Positions 16,643-24,750 are shown, counted from the first letter of the stretch. The stretch: 64,000 nt of DNA from Sphingomonas oryzagri (GCF_029906645.1 NZ_JARYGZ010000004.1:124001-188000), one strand, 5' to 3'. Numbers and translations are program-made. The notes: generated by a model from the letters alone, not told the origin.

Positions 16643-17182
16643 TCAGCCCACCCGGTTGGCGAGCCAGCCGTAGAGGAAGGCTTCGTTGGCGGGCCGCGTC
16701 TCGGCGAGCGCGAGATAGCGTTCGCCCTGCAGCGCATCGAGCGCCTTCACCAGCACTGTCTCGCCCGCGCTCCCGCGCACCCGCAGGAAGGCCTTGAGCG
16801 CGGCGAGCACCGCATCGTCCACCGCGCCCTTCACGGCCACGTCGCGATAATCCGCGCCGTTGCGGTTCAGCGCGTTGAGCGCGCGGCGCAGGAAGCCGGC
16901 GGCGGTGCCGGTGCCCATGTTGGCGCCGGTGTCGAACAGCTCGGCCGCGACCTTGGGTGCCAGCGCCGCCACCGCGTCGAGGCGCGGCTTCGTCCAGTAA
17001 TCGGCGCGGTAGATGGTGGCGGCGGTGTCGCGCGGCAGTTTCGCCATGTCGCCGGCATAGCCGTGCGCCTTCGCGACCGCCTGGGTGATGCCGTAGCGGG
17101 TCGGGCCGCCCCTGTCGGCGGTGCGGGCGACATATCCGCCCTCGCGGGCGATCAGCTCATTGATCAGGGTGGCGGGGTCCAT
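16643..17182 (-). CDS. Endolysin-like peptidoglycan hydrolase (GH108 family)
   Basis: 179 residues. The N-terminal GH108 domain has the catalytic motif E14-G-G-Y in LIAREGGYVARTADRGG, followed by PTRYGITQAVAKAHG and TIYRADYWTKPRL. The C-terminal half (NALNRNGADY... LKALDALQGERYLAL) matches the predicted peptidoglycan-binding domain usually fused to it. No signal peptide is visible, consistent with holin-dependent export. It is followed immediately by the holin-like gene and preceded by ctrA on the same strand, with a terminator between them. No phage structural genes are near, so it is an isolated lysis module. Confidence 0.85.
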   Translation of the reverse strand: MDPATLINELIAREGGYVARTADRGGPTRYGITQAVAKAHGYAGDMAKLPRDTAATIYRADYWTKPRLDAVAALAPKVAAELFDTGANMGTGTAAGFLRRALNALNRNGADYRDVAVKGAVDDAVLAALKAFLRVRGSAGETVLVKALDALQGERYLALAETRPANEAFLYGWLANRVG

Positions 17183-17211
17183 GGCTCGGCTCCATCACAG
17201 GCGAGCCGAAT

Positions 17212-17241
17212 CATATAACCATAATGGTTCGTGTAGGAAAA
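17212..17241 (-). promoter_or_regulatory. Candidate promoter and palindromic operator of the endolysin-holin unit
   Basis: On the minus strand TTTTCC and TATATG are about 18 bases apart, and the spacer contains the perfect palindrome AACCAT-A-ATGGTT (17217-17229). Read on the plus strand, ATAACCAT matches the Caulobacter CtrA half-site TTAACCAT at 7 of 8 bases. Control of this promoter by CtrA is inference. Confidence 0.45.
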
Positions 17242-17272
17242 TGATTTTTGCGTTTTCGGATCTGGAAAAGCG

Positions 17273-17305
17273 AAAGGCCGCCACGATCCCCTCGTGACGG
17301 CCTTT
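17273..17305 (-). terminator. Intrinsic terminator of ctrA
   Basis: Strong hairpin with arms AAAGGCCG/CGGCCTTT continued by CACGA/TCGTG around a short CCC-rich loop. On the minus strand it lies about 27 bases after the ctrA stop, and the downstream side (from 17270 leftward) is T-rich. It should separate ctrA from the endolysin-holin transcript. Confidence 0.8.
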
Positions 17306-17331
17306 CTCCGGGTAGTGCGTGACGAAATCGG

Positions 17332-18033
17332 TTACGCCACCTGTGCGGCGCCCGCTTCCTGCGGATCGCGCAGCACATAGCCGCGGCCCCACACGGTCTC
17401 GATGTAATTCTCGCCCTCGCAAGCGAGGCTCAGCTTCTTGCGCAGCTTGCAGATGAACACGTCGATGATCTTGAGTTCCGGCTCGTCCATGCCGCCGTAG
17501 AGATGGTTCAGGAACATCTCCTTGGTGAGCGTGGTGCCCTTGCGGAGCGAGAGCAGCTCCAGCATCGCATATTCCTTGCCGGTCAGGTGCACGCGGGCGC
17601 TGTCGACCTCGACCGTCTTGGCGTCGAGATTGACCTGCAGCTTGCCGGTGCGGATCACGGACTGGCTGTGCCCCTTCGAGCGGCGGACGATCGCGTGGAT
17701 GCGGGCGACCAGTTCCTCGCGGTGGAAGGGCTTCACGACGTAATCGTCGGCGCCGAAGCCGAGCGCGCGGACCTTGCTGTCCATCTCGGACACGCCGGAG
17801 AGGATCAGCACCGGGGTCTGCACCTTGGCGACGCGGAGCTTCTTCAGCACGTCGTAGCCGTGCATGTCCGGCAGGTTCAGGTCCAGGCAGATGATGTCGT
17901 AATCGTAGAGCTTGCCCAGATCGAGGCCCTCTTCGCCGAGGTCCGTCGTGTAGGTGTTGAAGCCCTCCGCGCCGAGCATCAGCTCGATGGCCTTGGCGGT
18001 CGTGGGATCGTCTTCGATCAGAAGTACGCGCAT
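17332..18033 (-). CDS. ctrA: Cell-cycle response regulator CtrA
   Basis: 233 residues from the ATG at 18033 ([10 protein letters not shown]); a possible extension to 18090 is not conserved. Residues 1-120 are the receiver domain with acidic pocket EDD and phospho-acceptor D51 in [15 protein letters not shown], and the conserved Lys in DDYVVKPF. Residues about 130-228 are an OmpR-type winged helix ([39 protein letters not shown]). CtrA is the alphaproteobacterial master regulator of cell cycle, motility and, in several species, gene transfer agent genes. The last 10 residues (EAGAAQVA) are variable. A CtrA-box-like sequence lies upstream at 18115-18129. Confidence 0.97.
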   Translation of the reverse strand: MRVLLIEDDPTTAKAIELMLGAEGFNTYTTDLGEEGLDLGKLYDYDIICLDLNLPDMHGYDVLKKLRVAKVQTPVLILSGVSEMDSKVRALGFGADDYVVKPFHREELVARIHAIVRRSKGHSQSVIRTGKLQVNLDAKTVEVDSARVHLTGKEYAMLELLSLRKGTTLTKEMFLNHLYGGMDEPELKIIDVFICKLRKKLSLACEGENYIETVWGRGYVLRDPQEAGAAQVA

Positions 18034-18114
18034 TGTCCGTCCATCCCCGTCAGCATGGCCAGAGCGCTCCGCCCACAGCCTTCCGTTCACGTTTACGGGT
18101 ATGAAGGAAAAAGG

Positions 18115-18129
18115 TTAACGGTCCGTAAA
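18115..18129 (-). promoter_or_regulatory. CtrA-box-like site upstream of ctrA
   Basis: TTAA-N7-TAAA matches the CtrA consensus TTAA-N7-TTAA at seven of eight fixed positions. It sits about 80 bases upstream of the ctrA start, in the spacer to the divergent rluA-type gene. It suggests autoregulation, as known in Caulobacter. Confidence 0.55.
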
Positions 18130-18204
18130 GCCCAAACGAATCGTTTACGCGCCGAGTCGAATCGGCCGTTGCGCAATGGTCGAAATGCGTGGCACGGGGG
18201 CCAC

Positions 18205-18861
18205 ATGCTGGCCGACCGCATCCTGTTCATCGACGCCGAGGCGATCGTGCTCGACAAGCCGGCGGGATTGCCGGTCGATCGGCCGCGCGATCACGCTGAC
18301 AGTATCGAGGATGCGCTCGAAACCTTGCGTTTCGGTTTCCAGCGATCACCGCATCCCGTGCATCGGCTGGACCGCGACACGTCGGGCTGCCTGCTGCTGG
18401 CGCGCAACCCGAAGGCGCACAAGCGCTTCGCCGCCGCGTTCGAGGCGGGGCAGGCGGAGAAAGTGTATCTCGCCGTGCTGGACGGGGTGCCGGAACAGGC
18501 GGGCGGCCGAATCGAACTGGCGCTGTCCAAACATTCCACGCGTGCCGATGGCTGGCGGATGGTCGGCGATGCGAAGAAGGGCAAGCCGTCGGTGACCGAC
18601 TGGCGCCTGCTCGGTGTCGAGGGCGGTCGCGCGCTGGTCGAGTTCCGGCCGCAGACCGGGCGCACCCACCAGTTGCGGGTCCACGCCGCCGAAGCGCTGG
18701 GCCTGCCGATCGTCGGCGATCCGGTTTATGGTCGGGGCGGGGAAGCGATGCTGCTCCATGCCGCGCGCCTCACTTTGCCGCGCGCGCCCAAGCCGGCGAT
18801 CGAGGCGGAGGCGCCGTTGCCCGAGAGTTTCGCGCGCTGGGCGGGGCACGCCGGTGCCTGA
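18205..18861 (+). CDS. RluA-family pseudouridine synthase
   Basis: 218 residues from the ATG at 18205. The catalytic motif is HRLDRDTSG with D56. Other family segments are VLDKPAGLPV near the start, LLARNPKAHKRF, and RPQTGRTHQLRVH with GDPVYG toward the C-terminus. There is no S4 domain, so it is one of the short single-domain members that modify rRNA or tRNA uridines. The target cannot be told. Its last eight bases overlap the start of the ArfB gene, and it is divergent from ctrA. Confidence 0.92.
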   Translation: MLADRILFIDAEAIVLDKPAGLPVDRPRDHADSIEDALETLRFGFQRSPHPVHRLDRDTSGCLLLARNPKAHKRFAAAFEAGQAEKVYLAVLDGVPEQAGGRIELALSKHSTRADGWRMVGDAKKGKPSVTDWRLLGVEGGRALVEFRPQTGRTHQLRVHAAEALGLPIVGDPVYGRGGEAMLLHAARLTLPRAPKPAIEAEAPLPESFARWAGHAGA

Positions 18862-19261
18862 ACCTTACGTCCTGCCCGAAGAGGCGCTGGAGGAACGCTT
18901 CCTCGCCTCGACCGGGCCGGGCGGGCAGAACGTCAACAAGGTCGCGACCGCCGTGCAGTTGCGCGTCGATGTCTACGCGTTGCGGCTGCCGCCGGCTGTC
19001 TTCCAGCGGCTGAAGGCGCTGGCCGGTTCGCGCTGGGTGGAGGGCGGCGCGATCCTCGTCACCGCGCGCGAGTATCGCACCCGCGAGGCGAATCGCGAGG
19101 CGGCGAGGGCGCGGATCGTCGCGATGATCGAGCAGGCGCTGGTGAAGCCCGAGCGCCGCATCAAGACCAAGCCGACCAAGGCATCGAAGGAACGTCGCCT
19201 CACCGCCAAGTCGACGCGATCGGGCGTCAAGGCGGGGCGCGGCAAGGTGCGGATCGACTGA
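18854..19261 (+). CDS. arfB: Alternative ribosome-rescue factor B (GGQ peptidyl-tRNA hydrolase)
   Basis: 135 residues from a GTG at 18854, the only start that keeps the domain intact (MPEPYVLPEEALEERF). The GGQ motif is G23-G24-Q25 in STGPGGQNVNKVATAV. The basic C-terminal tail (KTKPTKASKERRL... KAGRGKVRID) is the part that enters the empty mRNA channel in ArfB. The protein hydrolyses peptidyl-tRNA on stalled ribosomes. Its start overlaps the RluA gene stop, so the two are translationally coupled. Confidence 0.93.
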   Translation: MPEPYVLPEEALEERFLASTGPGGQNVNKVATAVQLRVDVYALRLPPAVFQRLKALAGSRWVEGGAILVTAREYRTREANREAARARIVAMIEQALVKPERRIKTKPTKASKERRLTAKSTRSGVKAGRGKVRID

Positions 19262-19356
19262 GCGGACCTCCTTGTGGGTCCTTCCGGGTTTTGCCGCGTT
19301 GTGCGGGCGATGGCCGGCGGCGTAGAGACGCGTGCGGCCGTGACATGGAGGACATG

Positions 19357-19659
19357 ATGCGCAGGACGATGATATTCTCGGCGGTGATCGCGGCGGTGAC
19401 GATGCCTGTAGCGGTTCCGGCCCCCGCTCTCGCGCGCCACGAAACCTATACCGGTCGCGACGGTCGCTATCATTATCGCTGCAAGCGCAGCAGCGGGCGG
19501 ACCGGCCTGCTCGCCGGCGCCGGCGGCGGCGGCCTGGGCGCGGCGGCGCTGGGCGCCGGCCCGATCGGCATCGCGGCGGGCGTGATCGGCGGCGGCCTGC
19601 TCGGCCGTCACCTCGACAAGAAGCACGACGCCGCCCAGAATCGCCGCAACGGCTGCTGA
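19357..19659 (+). CDS. Secreted glycine-zipper protein
   Basis: 100 residues from the second of two adjacent ATGs (19357), five bases after GGAGG. A signal peptide ends near residue 27 (VPAPALARHE). Then HETYTGRDGRYHYRCKRSSG, followed by a long Gly/Ala segment with zipper spacing (GLLAGAGGGGLGAAALGAGP, then IGGGLLG) and a basic tail ending in Cys. This is the glycine-zipper 2TM layout seen in small envelope proteins. The function is unknown. Confidence 0.75.
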   Translation: MRRTMIFSAVIAAVTMPVAVPAPALARHETYTGRDGRYHYRCKRSSGRTGLLAGAGGGGLGAAALGAGPIGIAAGVIGGGLLGRHLDKKHDAAQNRRNGC

Positions 19660-19695
19660 GAGTCGGCTGGTGCGGCTCCTGAATCAAAAAAGAAA

Positions 19696-19722
19696 CCCCG
19701 CCGGAGCGTGCTCACGGCGGGG
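19696..19722 (-). terminator. Hairpin with T-run on the minus strand
   Basis: Perfect arms CCCCGCCG (19696-19703) and CGGCGGGG (19715-19722). The poly-A stretch on the left (19685-19695) becomes a T-run after the hairpin on the minus strand, so it looks like a leftward terminator, although no leftward gene precedes it. Rightward it may still end the glycine-zipper transcript. A small leftward RNA from 19723-19880 is possible. Confidence 0.65.
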
Positions 19723-19879
19723 CCAAGGTTCAGGGAGTGCCGGCAGGGGTCGGCCGGCGATGAGCGGTATAGAGCCGCGCGGCTGAACGGCGGATGACCC
19801 AAGCGCGTCGTCCCAGAGCATCCTTGCCGCGTTCCGCCCGCCATCCTATCTGCGGCCTCCCACCCGGAGCCGAATAGCC

Positions 19880-20368
19880 ATGTACGATTTCAAGCCACAG
19901 GCCGGCGCCGATGCCGCCATCGTCTGGGACGATCTCCTCTCCGCCGTCGATGGCGTGACCAAGGGCGAGCCGGATCCGATCGCCAATATGGCCAATGTCG
20001 CGGCGCTGCTGTGGGAGCTGGTGCCCGATCTCAACTGGGCGGGTTTCTACCGCATGGTCGGCGGCGAGCTGGTGCTCGGGCCGTTCCAGGGGCGCGCCGC
20101 CTGCATCCGCATCGCGCTCGGCGCGGGCGTGTGCGGCACGGCGGCCGCGACGGGCGAGACCCAGCGTGTCGAGGACGTCCACGCTTTCCCCGGTCACATC
20201 GCCTGCGACGCCGCCTCCGCCTCCGAGCTGGTGGTGCCGATCGTGATCGGTGGGCGGATCGAGGGTGTGCTCGATCTCGACAGCCCGACACCCGCGCGTT
20301 TCACGGCGGCGGATGCGGCGGGCGCCGAGCGGCTCTGCGCGCTGCTTTCGGAGCGGCTCGCGTCCTGA
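19880..20368 (+). CDS. msrC: Free methionine-(R)-sulfoxide reductase (GAF-domain fRMsr)
   Basis: 162 residues forming one GAF domain. The three catalytic cysteines are C75, C85 and C109, with spacings 10 and 24 as in the E. coli enzyme. Signature segments are DLNWAGFY, LVLGPFQGRAACIRI, GVCGTAAATGETQRVEDV and GRIEGVLDLDSP. It reduces free methionine-R-sulfoxide in the cytosol with thioredoxin. Flanking genes do not indicate an operon. Confidence 0.93.
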   Translation: MYDFKPQAGADAAIVWDDLLSAVDGVTKGEPDPIANMANVAALLWELVPDLNWAGFYRMVGGELVLGPFQGRAACIRIALGAGVCGTAAATGETQRVEDVHAFPGHIACDAASASELVVPIVIGGRIEGVLDLDSPTPARFTAADAAGAERLCALLSERLAS

Positions 20369-20488
20369 CCCATAACGGGACTCGTTGCCGAGTCTCCGCG
20401 CTTCCGGCGCAACCGCCGAGGATGTTAAGACTTTCCCCGATCATGGGTCCGCGCGCCTCTGCTTGGCGCGGCAACTAGGGGACGGGAT

Positions 20489-21253
20489 ATGCGGGCATTG
20501 GGCATCATGGCGGGAGCGGCGATCCTCGCACTGGCGCCACAAGCGGCCTCGGCGGCGGATGTCGGCGCGACGGCCGGCGTGCCGATGCAGGCGGGCAGCG
20601 CGTGGGGCCACGGTGCTCCGATGATGCCGGCGACGGCGCCCGACGGCCCGGCCTACGCCCCCGCGCCGATGACCCGCATGGCGCCGCCGCCGGGCGCGTT
20701 CCGCGATGCGCCGCCGCCACGCTGGGCCGGTCGCGGTGACTATCGCCGCCCGACTCCGGGCTGGAAGGTGCCCAGACATTATCGCAACCGCGCCTATGTC
20801 GTCGCCGACTGGCGGGGCTGGGGCTTCGCGCCTCCGGGGCCGGGCATGGCCTGGGTGCGCTATTATGACGACGCGGTGCTGGTCGACGACGACGGCCGCG
20901 TGGTCGATTCCATCTACGGCGTGAACTGGGATGCCGGCTATCCGCGCCGTGGCTATGTCGGCGGGCCGGGCTATGGCTATGCGCCGCAGCCGGGCTACCC
21001 GATGCCGGGCACGCACAGCTATCAGGCGGGGCCGAACACCCGCGTCACCACCACCGTGACGCCGCTCGGCGCGCCGGCGGTCTATCCGATGGCCGGCGCG
21101 ATCGTCACGGTGACGCCGGGCGTGCAGGTGACGACGACCACCACCACGACCGATTACGTCACGCGCTATCGCAAGGTCGCTGTCAGGAAGACGTGGCGGC
21201 CCACCCGCCACCCGCGCTGCGTGCAAAAGATTTGCACGGTCCGGGGGAGCTGA
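20489..21253 (+). CDS. RcnB-family periplasmic protein with extended low-complexity tail
   Basis: 254 residues from the ATG at 20489. A signal peptide ends near residue 22 (LALAPQAASAAD). A Pro/Met-rich linker leads to the RcnB core: RNRAYVVADWRGWGFAPPGP, MAWVRYYDDAVLVD, DGRVVDSIYGVNWD. The C-terminal third is Gly/Tyr/Pro-rich, then Thr-rich (TTVT, VTTTTTTTD). RcnB modulates nickel/cobalt export in E. coli; for this paralogue only an envelope role is safe. Its last 71 bases overlap the convergent metallophosphoesterase gene. Confidence 0.8.
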   Translation: MRALGIMAGAAILALAPQAASAADVGATAGVPMQAGSAWGHGAPMMPATAPDGPAYAPAPMTRMAPPPGAFRDAPPPRWAGRGDYRRPTPGWKVPRHYRNRAYVVADWRGWGFAPPGPGMAWVRYYDDAVLVDDDGRVVDSIYGVNWDAGYPRRGYVGGPGYGYAPQPGYPMPGTHSYQAGPNTRVTTTVTPLGAPAVYPMAGAIVTVTPGVQVTTTTTTTDYVTRYRKVAVRKTWRPTRHPRCVQKICTVRGS

Positions 21254-22016
21254 ACGCCCCGCCTTCGGAGATCCACTCTTCGACCTGAACCTCGTTGGGG
21301 GAGACGAGTCTGAGCAGGTTGAAGCTGTTGGGGGCACGGCGCCGCCGCCATGAGGTGGCGGTGCCGGCTTGCACCACCATCACGCCGAGATCGATCGAGA
21401 GGGTCGGTCCCGAAAGATTGACGCCGGGCATGTGATGGTGGCCGGCGAGCACCAGATGCACGCCCGCCGCCCGCACCGCCTTGAGCGCGCTCTTCGCACC
21501 GCGCAGCGCGGGTTCGACCTCGCCTTCCTCCTCGCCGGGCAGCGGCACTAGAGGATGGTGGGTGACGAGTATGCGGGCCGCGCTTTCCGGCGCGGCCGCG
21601 AAACTCGCGCCGATCGATCGGATCTGGACCTGCGTCAGCCGTCCGTCCTTCACGGTCAGCCCGTGGGCGGAGGCGAGGCCGAGTACCGCGAGTTCCGTAT
21701 CGCAATACCAGGCGGAGCGGCCCCGCGCGATGAAACGGGTGTAGCGACGCAGCGGCCAGAACAGGCGCTGGAACGGCTTGTGCATGGGCACGTCGTGATT
21801 GCCCGGCACGATCAGCAGGCGCAGCCCCTCCGCCTCCAGTCGGTCGAAGAACAACGCGGCCTCGGCGAACTGCTCCTTGCGCGCGCGCTGGGTGAGGTCG
21901 CCCGACACGACGACCAGATCGGGCCGGATCGCCGACAGCGCGGCATGAAGGTACGCGACGACGGCCGGCTCGTGCGCGCCGAAATGGAGGTCGGAAATCT
22001 GGGCGATGGTCCGCAT
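21183..22016 (-). CDS. Calcineurin-like metallophosphoesterase
   Basis: 277 residues. All five metal motifs are in order: ISDLHFG (D9, H11), VVSGDLTQ, IVPGNHDVP, VTHHPLVP and LAGHHHMPG. It is the cytosolic cAMP phosphodiesterase-like/DNA-repair-exonuclease-like class without a signal peptide. The substrate is unknown. The C-terminal ~24 residues (GPCKSFARSAGGGWAATSS end) are encoded antisense to the 3' end of the RcnB-like gene and look unconserved. Confidence 0.9.
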   Translation of the reverse strand: MRTIAQISDLHFGAHEPAVVAYLHAALSAIRPDLVVVSGDLTQRARKEQFAEAALFFDRLEAEGLRLLIVPGNHDVPMHKPFQRLFWPLRRYTRFIARGRSAWYCDTELAVLGLASAHGLTVKDGRLTQVQIRSIGASFAAAPESAARILVTHHPLVPLPGEEEGEVEPALRGAKSALKAVRAAGVHLVLAGHHHMPGVNLSGPTLSIDLGVMVVQAGTATSWRRRRAPNSFNLLRLVSPNEVQVEEWISEGGAFSSPGPCKSFARSAGGGWAATSS

Positions 22017-22045
22017 TGTCCGGAATTACGGACAGGCGCCGCCCA

Positions 22046-22160
22046 AGTTCCTCCCTGCGCGAAGCGTGGGAGGGGGACCGCTCGCCGCAGGCGAGTGGTG
22101 GAGGGGCAAAGCGCCGCGCATACCCCTACGCCACGCTTCGCGTGGTCCCCCTCCCCATCT
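22046..22160. repeat. Long imperfect palindrome (repeat C)
   Basis: An intergenic inverted repeat between the metallophosphoesterase start and the UspA gene stop. The arms include GCGCGAAGCGTGG (about 22057-22069) with CCACGCTTCGCG (about 22131-22142), and GGGAGGGGGACC with GGTCCCCCTCCC outside and inside them. It would fold into a large cruciform or hairpin. No other full copy was found in this window. Confidence 0.75.
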
Positions 22161-22176
22161 TTGATGGGCAGGATGT

Positions 22177-22650
22177 CTAGGATAGCCGGTCCAGCGCCTC
22201 GTCGCCGAGCGAGCCGGGAATGATCATCACCGGGCAGGGCATCAGCCCCGCCTCGGCGCCCGCGAAATAGGCGACCAGTGGACCCGGTCCGCCCGATGCC
22301 TGCGCGCCCAGCACCAGAGCGGCGGTGTTGGGTCGTTCCTCCAGCAATGCGCGCACCGCCTTCACCGGATCGCCCTGGCGGATCGTGATCTCGGGTTTCA
22401 CGCCCAGTTCCTCGACGATCTCGCCCGCCGCCTGGTGGAGCAGCGCCTCGGCGCCGAGCCGGGCTTCCTCCTCGAGCGCATCCTGCACGCCACCCCACTG
22501 GACGAATTCGGCCGGCTCGACGACGGCGAGCATCTCGACCCGGCCCTGCGTCTTGGCGGCGCGGCGCGCGGCGAAGCGGAGCGCGGTCCGCGCCTCGGCG
22601 CTGCCGTCGAGGACGACGAGGTAGGTGCGGGGCAGGATTGCGTCGTCCAT
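22177..22650 (-). CDS. Universal stress protein (UspA family)
   Basis: 157 residues forming one Usp domain. LVVLDGSAEARTALRFA is the first strand and helix. ALVLGAQASGGPGPLVAYF near 110-130 has the G-2x-G-9x-G region linked to ATP binding, partly diverged, and PCPVMIIPG is the last strand. Usp proteins respond to nutrient and oxidative stress; the specific role is unknown. The gene is divergent from the pyruvate dehydrogenase E2 gene. Confidence 0.88.
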   Translation of the reverse strand: MDDAILPRTYLVVLDGSAEARTALRFAARRAAKTQGRVEMLAVVEPAEFVQWGGVQDALEEEARLGAEALLHQAAGEIVEELGVKPEITIRQGDPVKAVRALLEERPNTAALVLGAQASGGPGPLVAYFAGAEAGLMPCPVMIIPGSLGDEALDRLS

Positions 22651-22765
22651 CTGTCGTCAGCGTGCGCTATGCATGCGCTTCACGCAAGCGTAAGCCTTGA
22701 CCGGCGCTGTCTTCGGGCCGAAATGGGCGGGAAACAGGACCTCTACGAGAAAGGCCCGCGCCGAC

Positions 22766-24064
22766 ATGCCGATCGAACTGAAGATGCCCGCTCTATCCCC
22801 CACCATGGAGGAGGGCACGCTGGCCAAGTGGCTGGTGAAGGAGGGCGACGAGGTGAAGTCGGGCGACATCCTCGCCGAGATCGAGACCGACAAGGCCACC
22901 ATGGAGTTCGAGGCGGTGGACGAGGGCACGATCGCCCAGATCCTCGTGCCCGAAGGATCGGACGGCGTGAAGGTCGGTGCGCCGATCGCGATCCTGGCGG
23001 GCGAGGGCGAGGATGCCTCCGCCGCCAAGGCGGCGCCCAAGGCCGCTGCCACGCCCGAGGCGAAGGCCGCCGAGCCCGCGCCCGCTCCCAAGGCGGAAGC
23101 CGCGCCCGCGCCGAAGCCCGAGCCTGAGGTGAAGGCCGCTGCCGCCTCGTCCGGCGATCGCGTGAAGGCCAGCCCGCTCGCGCGCCGTATCGCCGAGCAG
23201 AGCGGCGTGGATCTGTCGTCGGTGACAGGCTCCGGCCCGAACGGCCGAATCGTGAAGGCGGATCTCGATGGCGCCAAGGCCGGCGGTGCCGCGCCCGCCG
23301 CCAAGGCCGCGGCGCCCGTCGCCGCTGCACCATCGGCTCCCGTTGCCGCTCCGGCGCCCGCGCAGATCCCAGACATTCCGCACGAAGCGGCCAAGCTCTC
23401 CAACATGCGCAAGACGATCGCGCGCCGCCTGACCGAGTCGAAGCAGACCGTTCCGCACATCTACCTCACCGTCGACATCCGCCTCGATGCGCTGCTCAAG
23501 CTGCGCGGCGAGCTGAACAAGGGGCTGGAGGCGCGCGGCGTGAAGCTGTCGGTCAACGACATGCTGATCAAGGCGCAGGCCGTGGCGCTGATGGAGGTGC
23601 CGAGCTGCAACGTGATGCTGGCGGGCGACCAGCTCGTCACCTTCAGCCGCGCCGACATCTCGGTGGCGGTGTCGATCCCGACCGGCCTGATCACGCCGAT
23701 CATCAAGGGCGCCGACACCAAGAGCATGTCCGCCATCGCCAACGAGATGAAGGATCTCGCCGCCCGCGCCAAGGACGGCAAGCTGAAGCCGGAAGAGTAT
23801 CAGGGCGGCACCGCCTCGCTCTCCAACATGGGCATGTTCGGCATCAAGCAGTTCGAGGCGGTGATCAATCCGCCGCAGGGCATGATCCTGGCAATCGGCG
23901 CCGGCGAGAAGCGGCCCTATGTCGTGAACGACGAACTGACCGTCGCCACCGTGATGTCGGCGACCGGCAGTTTCGACCACCGCGCGATCGACGGTGCCGA
24001 CGGCGCGAAGTTCATGGCCGCCTTCAAGCGTCTCGTCGAGAACCCGCTGGGTATGCTCGCCTGA
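22766..24064 (+). CDS. pdhC: Pyruvate dehydrogenase E2 (dihydrolipoamide acetyltransferase)
   Basis: 432 residues from the ATG at 22766 ([17 protein letters not shown]). Domain order: one lipoyl domain with K43 in ETDKATMEF; an Ala/Pro linker; the E1/E3-binding domain ([20 protein letters not shown], then [13 protein letters not shown]) near 131-170; a second Ala/Pro linker; and the catalytic acetyltransferase domain ending with [12 protein letters not shown], with H405. The enzyme transfers acetyl groups to CoA in the PDH core. The E1 genes are not here; the E3 gene lpdA is two genes downstream. It overlaps the thioesterase gene by one base. Confidence 0.95.
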   Translation: MPIELKMPALSPTMEEGTLAKWLVKEGDEVKSGDILAEIETDKATMEFEAVDEGTIAQILVPEGSDGVKVGAPIAILAGEGEDASAAKAAPKAAATPEAKAAEPAPAPKAEAAPAPKPEPEVKAAAASSGDRVKASPLARRIAEQSGVDLSSVTGSGPNGRIVKADLDGAKAGGAAPAAKAAAPVAAAPSAPVAAPAPAQIPDIPHEAAKLSNMRKTIARRLTESKQTVPHIYLTVDIRLDALLKLRGELNKGLEARGVKLSVNDMLIKAQAVALMEVPSCNVMLAGDQLVTFSRADISVAVSIPTGLITPIIKGADTKSMSAIANEMKDLAARAKDGKLKPEEYQGGTASLSNMGMFGIKQFEAVINPPQGMILAIGAGEKRPYVVNDELTVATVMSATGSFDHRAIDGADGAKFMAAFKRLVENPLGMLA

Positions 24065-24486
24065 TGAAGACGCTCGACGATCTTCCGCCCGAACATGCGC
24101 CGACCGTCCGCGTCGTCGCGATGCCGGCTGATACCAATCCCTATGGCGACATCTTCGGCGGCTGGCTGCTCTCGATGATGGATTCGGCGGCCGGATCGGT
24201 CGCCTCGCGCCACAGCAGCGGGCGCGCCGTCACCATCGCGGTGGACGGCATGGCCTTCCTCCGGCCTGTGTTCGTCGGCGACGAGGTTTCGGTCTATGCG
24301 ACCCTGATCGCCACTGGCCGCACCTCGATGAAGATCGAGGTCGAGGCGTGGCGCCGCGCGCGGCACGACGAGGCCAGCTACAAGGTGACGCAGGCGACCT
24401 TCACCTTCGTCGCGGTGGGCGAGGATCGCCAGCCGCGCCGGGTGCCGCCCCTGCAGACCCCGGATAACGGACAGGAGGCCGCCTGA
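24064..24486 (+). CDS. YciA-type acyl-CoA thioesterase
   Basis: 140 residues forming a single hotdog domain. MPADTNPYGDIFGGWLLSMM contains the helix and active-site Asn/Asp region typical of YciA/BACH thioesterases, followed by AVTIAVDGMAFLRPVFVGDE. It hydrolyses acyl-CoAs; chain length is not predictable. The ATG shares its A with the TGA of pdhC, so translation is coupled. Its location between E2 and E3 suggests control of acetyl-CoA or CoA pools (inference). Confidence 0.9.
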   Translation: MKTLDDLPPEHAPTVRVVAMPADTNPYGDIFGGWLLSMMDSAAGSVASRHSSGRAVTIAVDGMAFLRPVFVGDEVSVYATLIATGRTSMKIEVEAWRRARHDEASYKVTQATFTFVAVGEDRQPRRVPPLQTPDNGQEAA

Positions 24487-24489
24487 ACC

Positions 24490-24705
24490 ATGGCGCTTAC
24501 CACTGCGGTCGGTCTTGGAACGATCGCGGCGGTGGCGGTCCCGTGGCTATCGGGACGGACGGGCTTCGATCTCGCCGGTCTGTTGTCTGGCGAATATGTC
24601 CGCATCCCGATCGGCGCCGGGATCGAGCTGCACTGGAGCTGGCTGATCTTCTGCGTGGTAACGCTGGCCGCCTGGGCCTTGTTCAAGGCGACCGAGACAC
24701 GATAG
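24490..24705 (+). CDS. Small membrane protein between E2 and E3 genes
   Basis: 71 residues with two hydrophobic segments (TTAVGLGTIAAVAVPWL and HWSWLIFCVVTLAAWALF) separated by SGEYVRIPIGAGIEL, and a basic end KATETR. It starts three bases after the thioesterase stop and 45 bases before lpdA, so it is probably expressed with them. No family was recognised. The tight spacing and two-TM plan support a real gene. Confidence 0.65.
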   Translation: MALTTAVGLGTIAAVAVPWLSGRTGFDLAGLLSGEYVRIPIGAGIELHWSWLIFCVVTLAAWALFKATETR

Positions 24706-24750
24706 CGGGGCTTCCGCAGCCCCAACTGACGATAATCAGGAAGGATTTCG

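Noticed and set aside
16355-17182. Full prophage around the holin and endolysin
   Set aside because: No integrase, terminase, capsid or tail genes lie within the surrounding 15 kb; only the two-gene lysis module is present.
17503-18204. Long N-terminal extension of the RluA gene antisense to ctrA
   Set aside because: The pseudouridine synthase fold starts at 18205; the upstream part is the mirror of ctrA.
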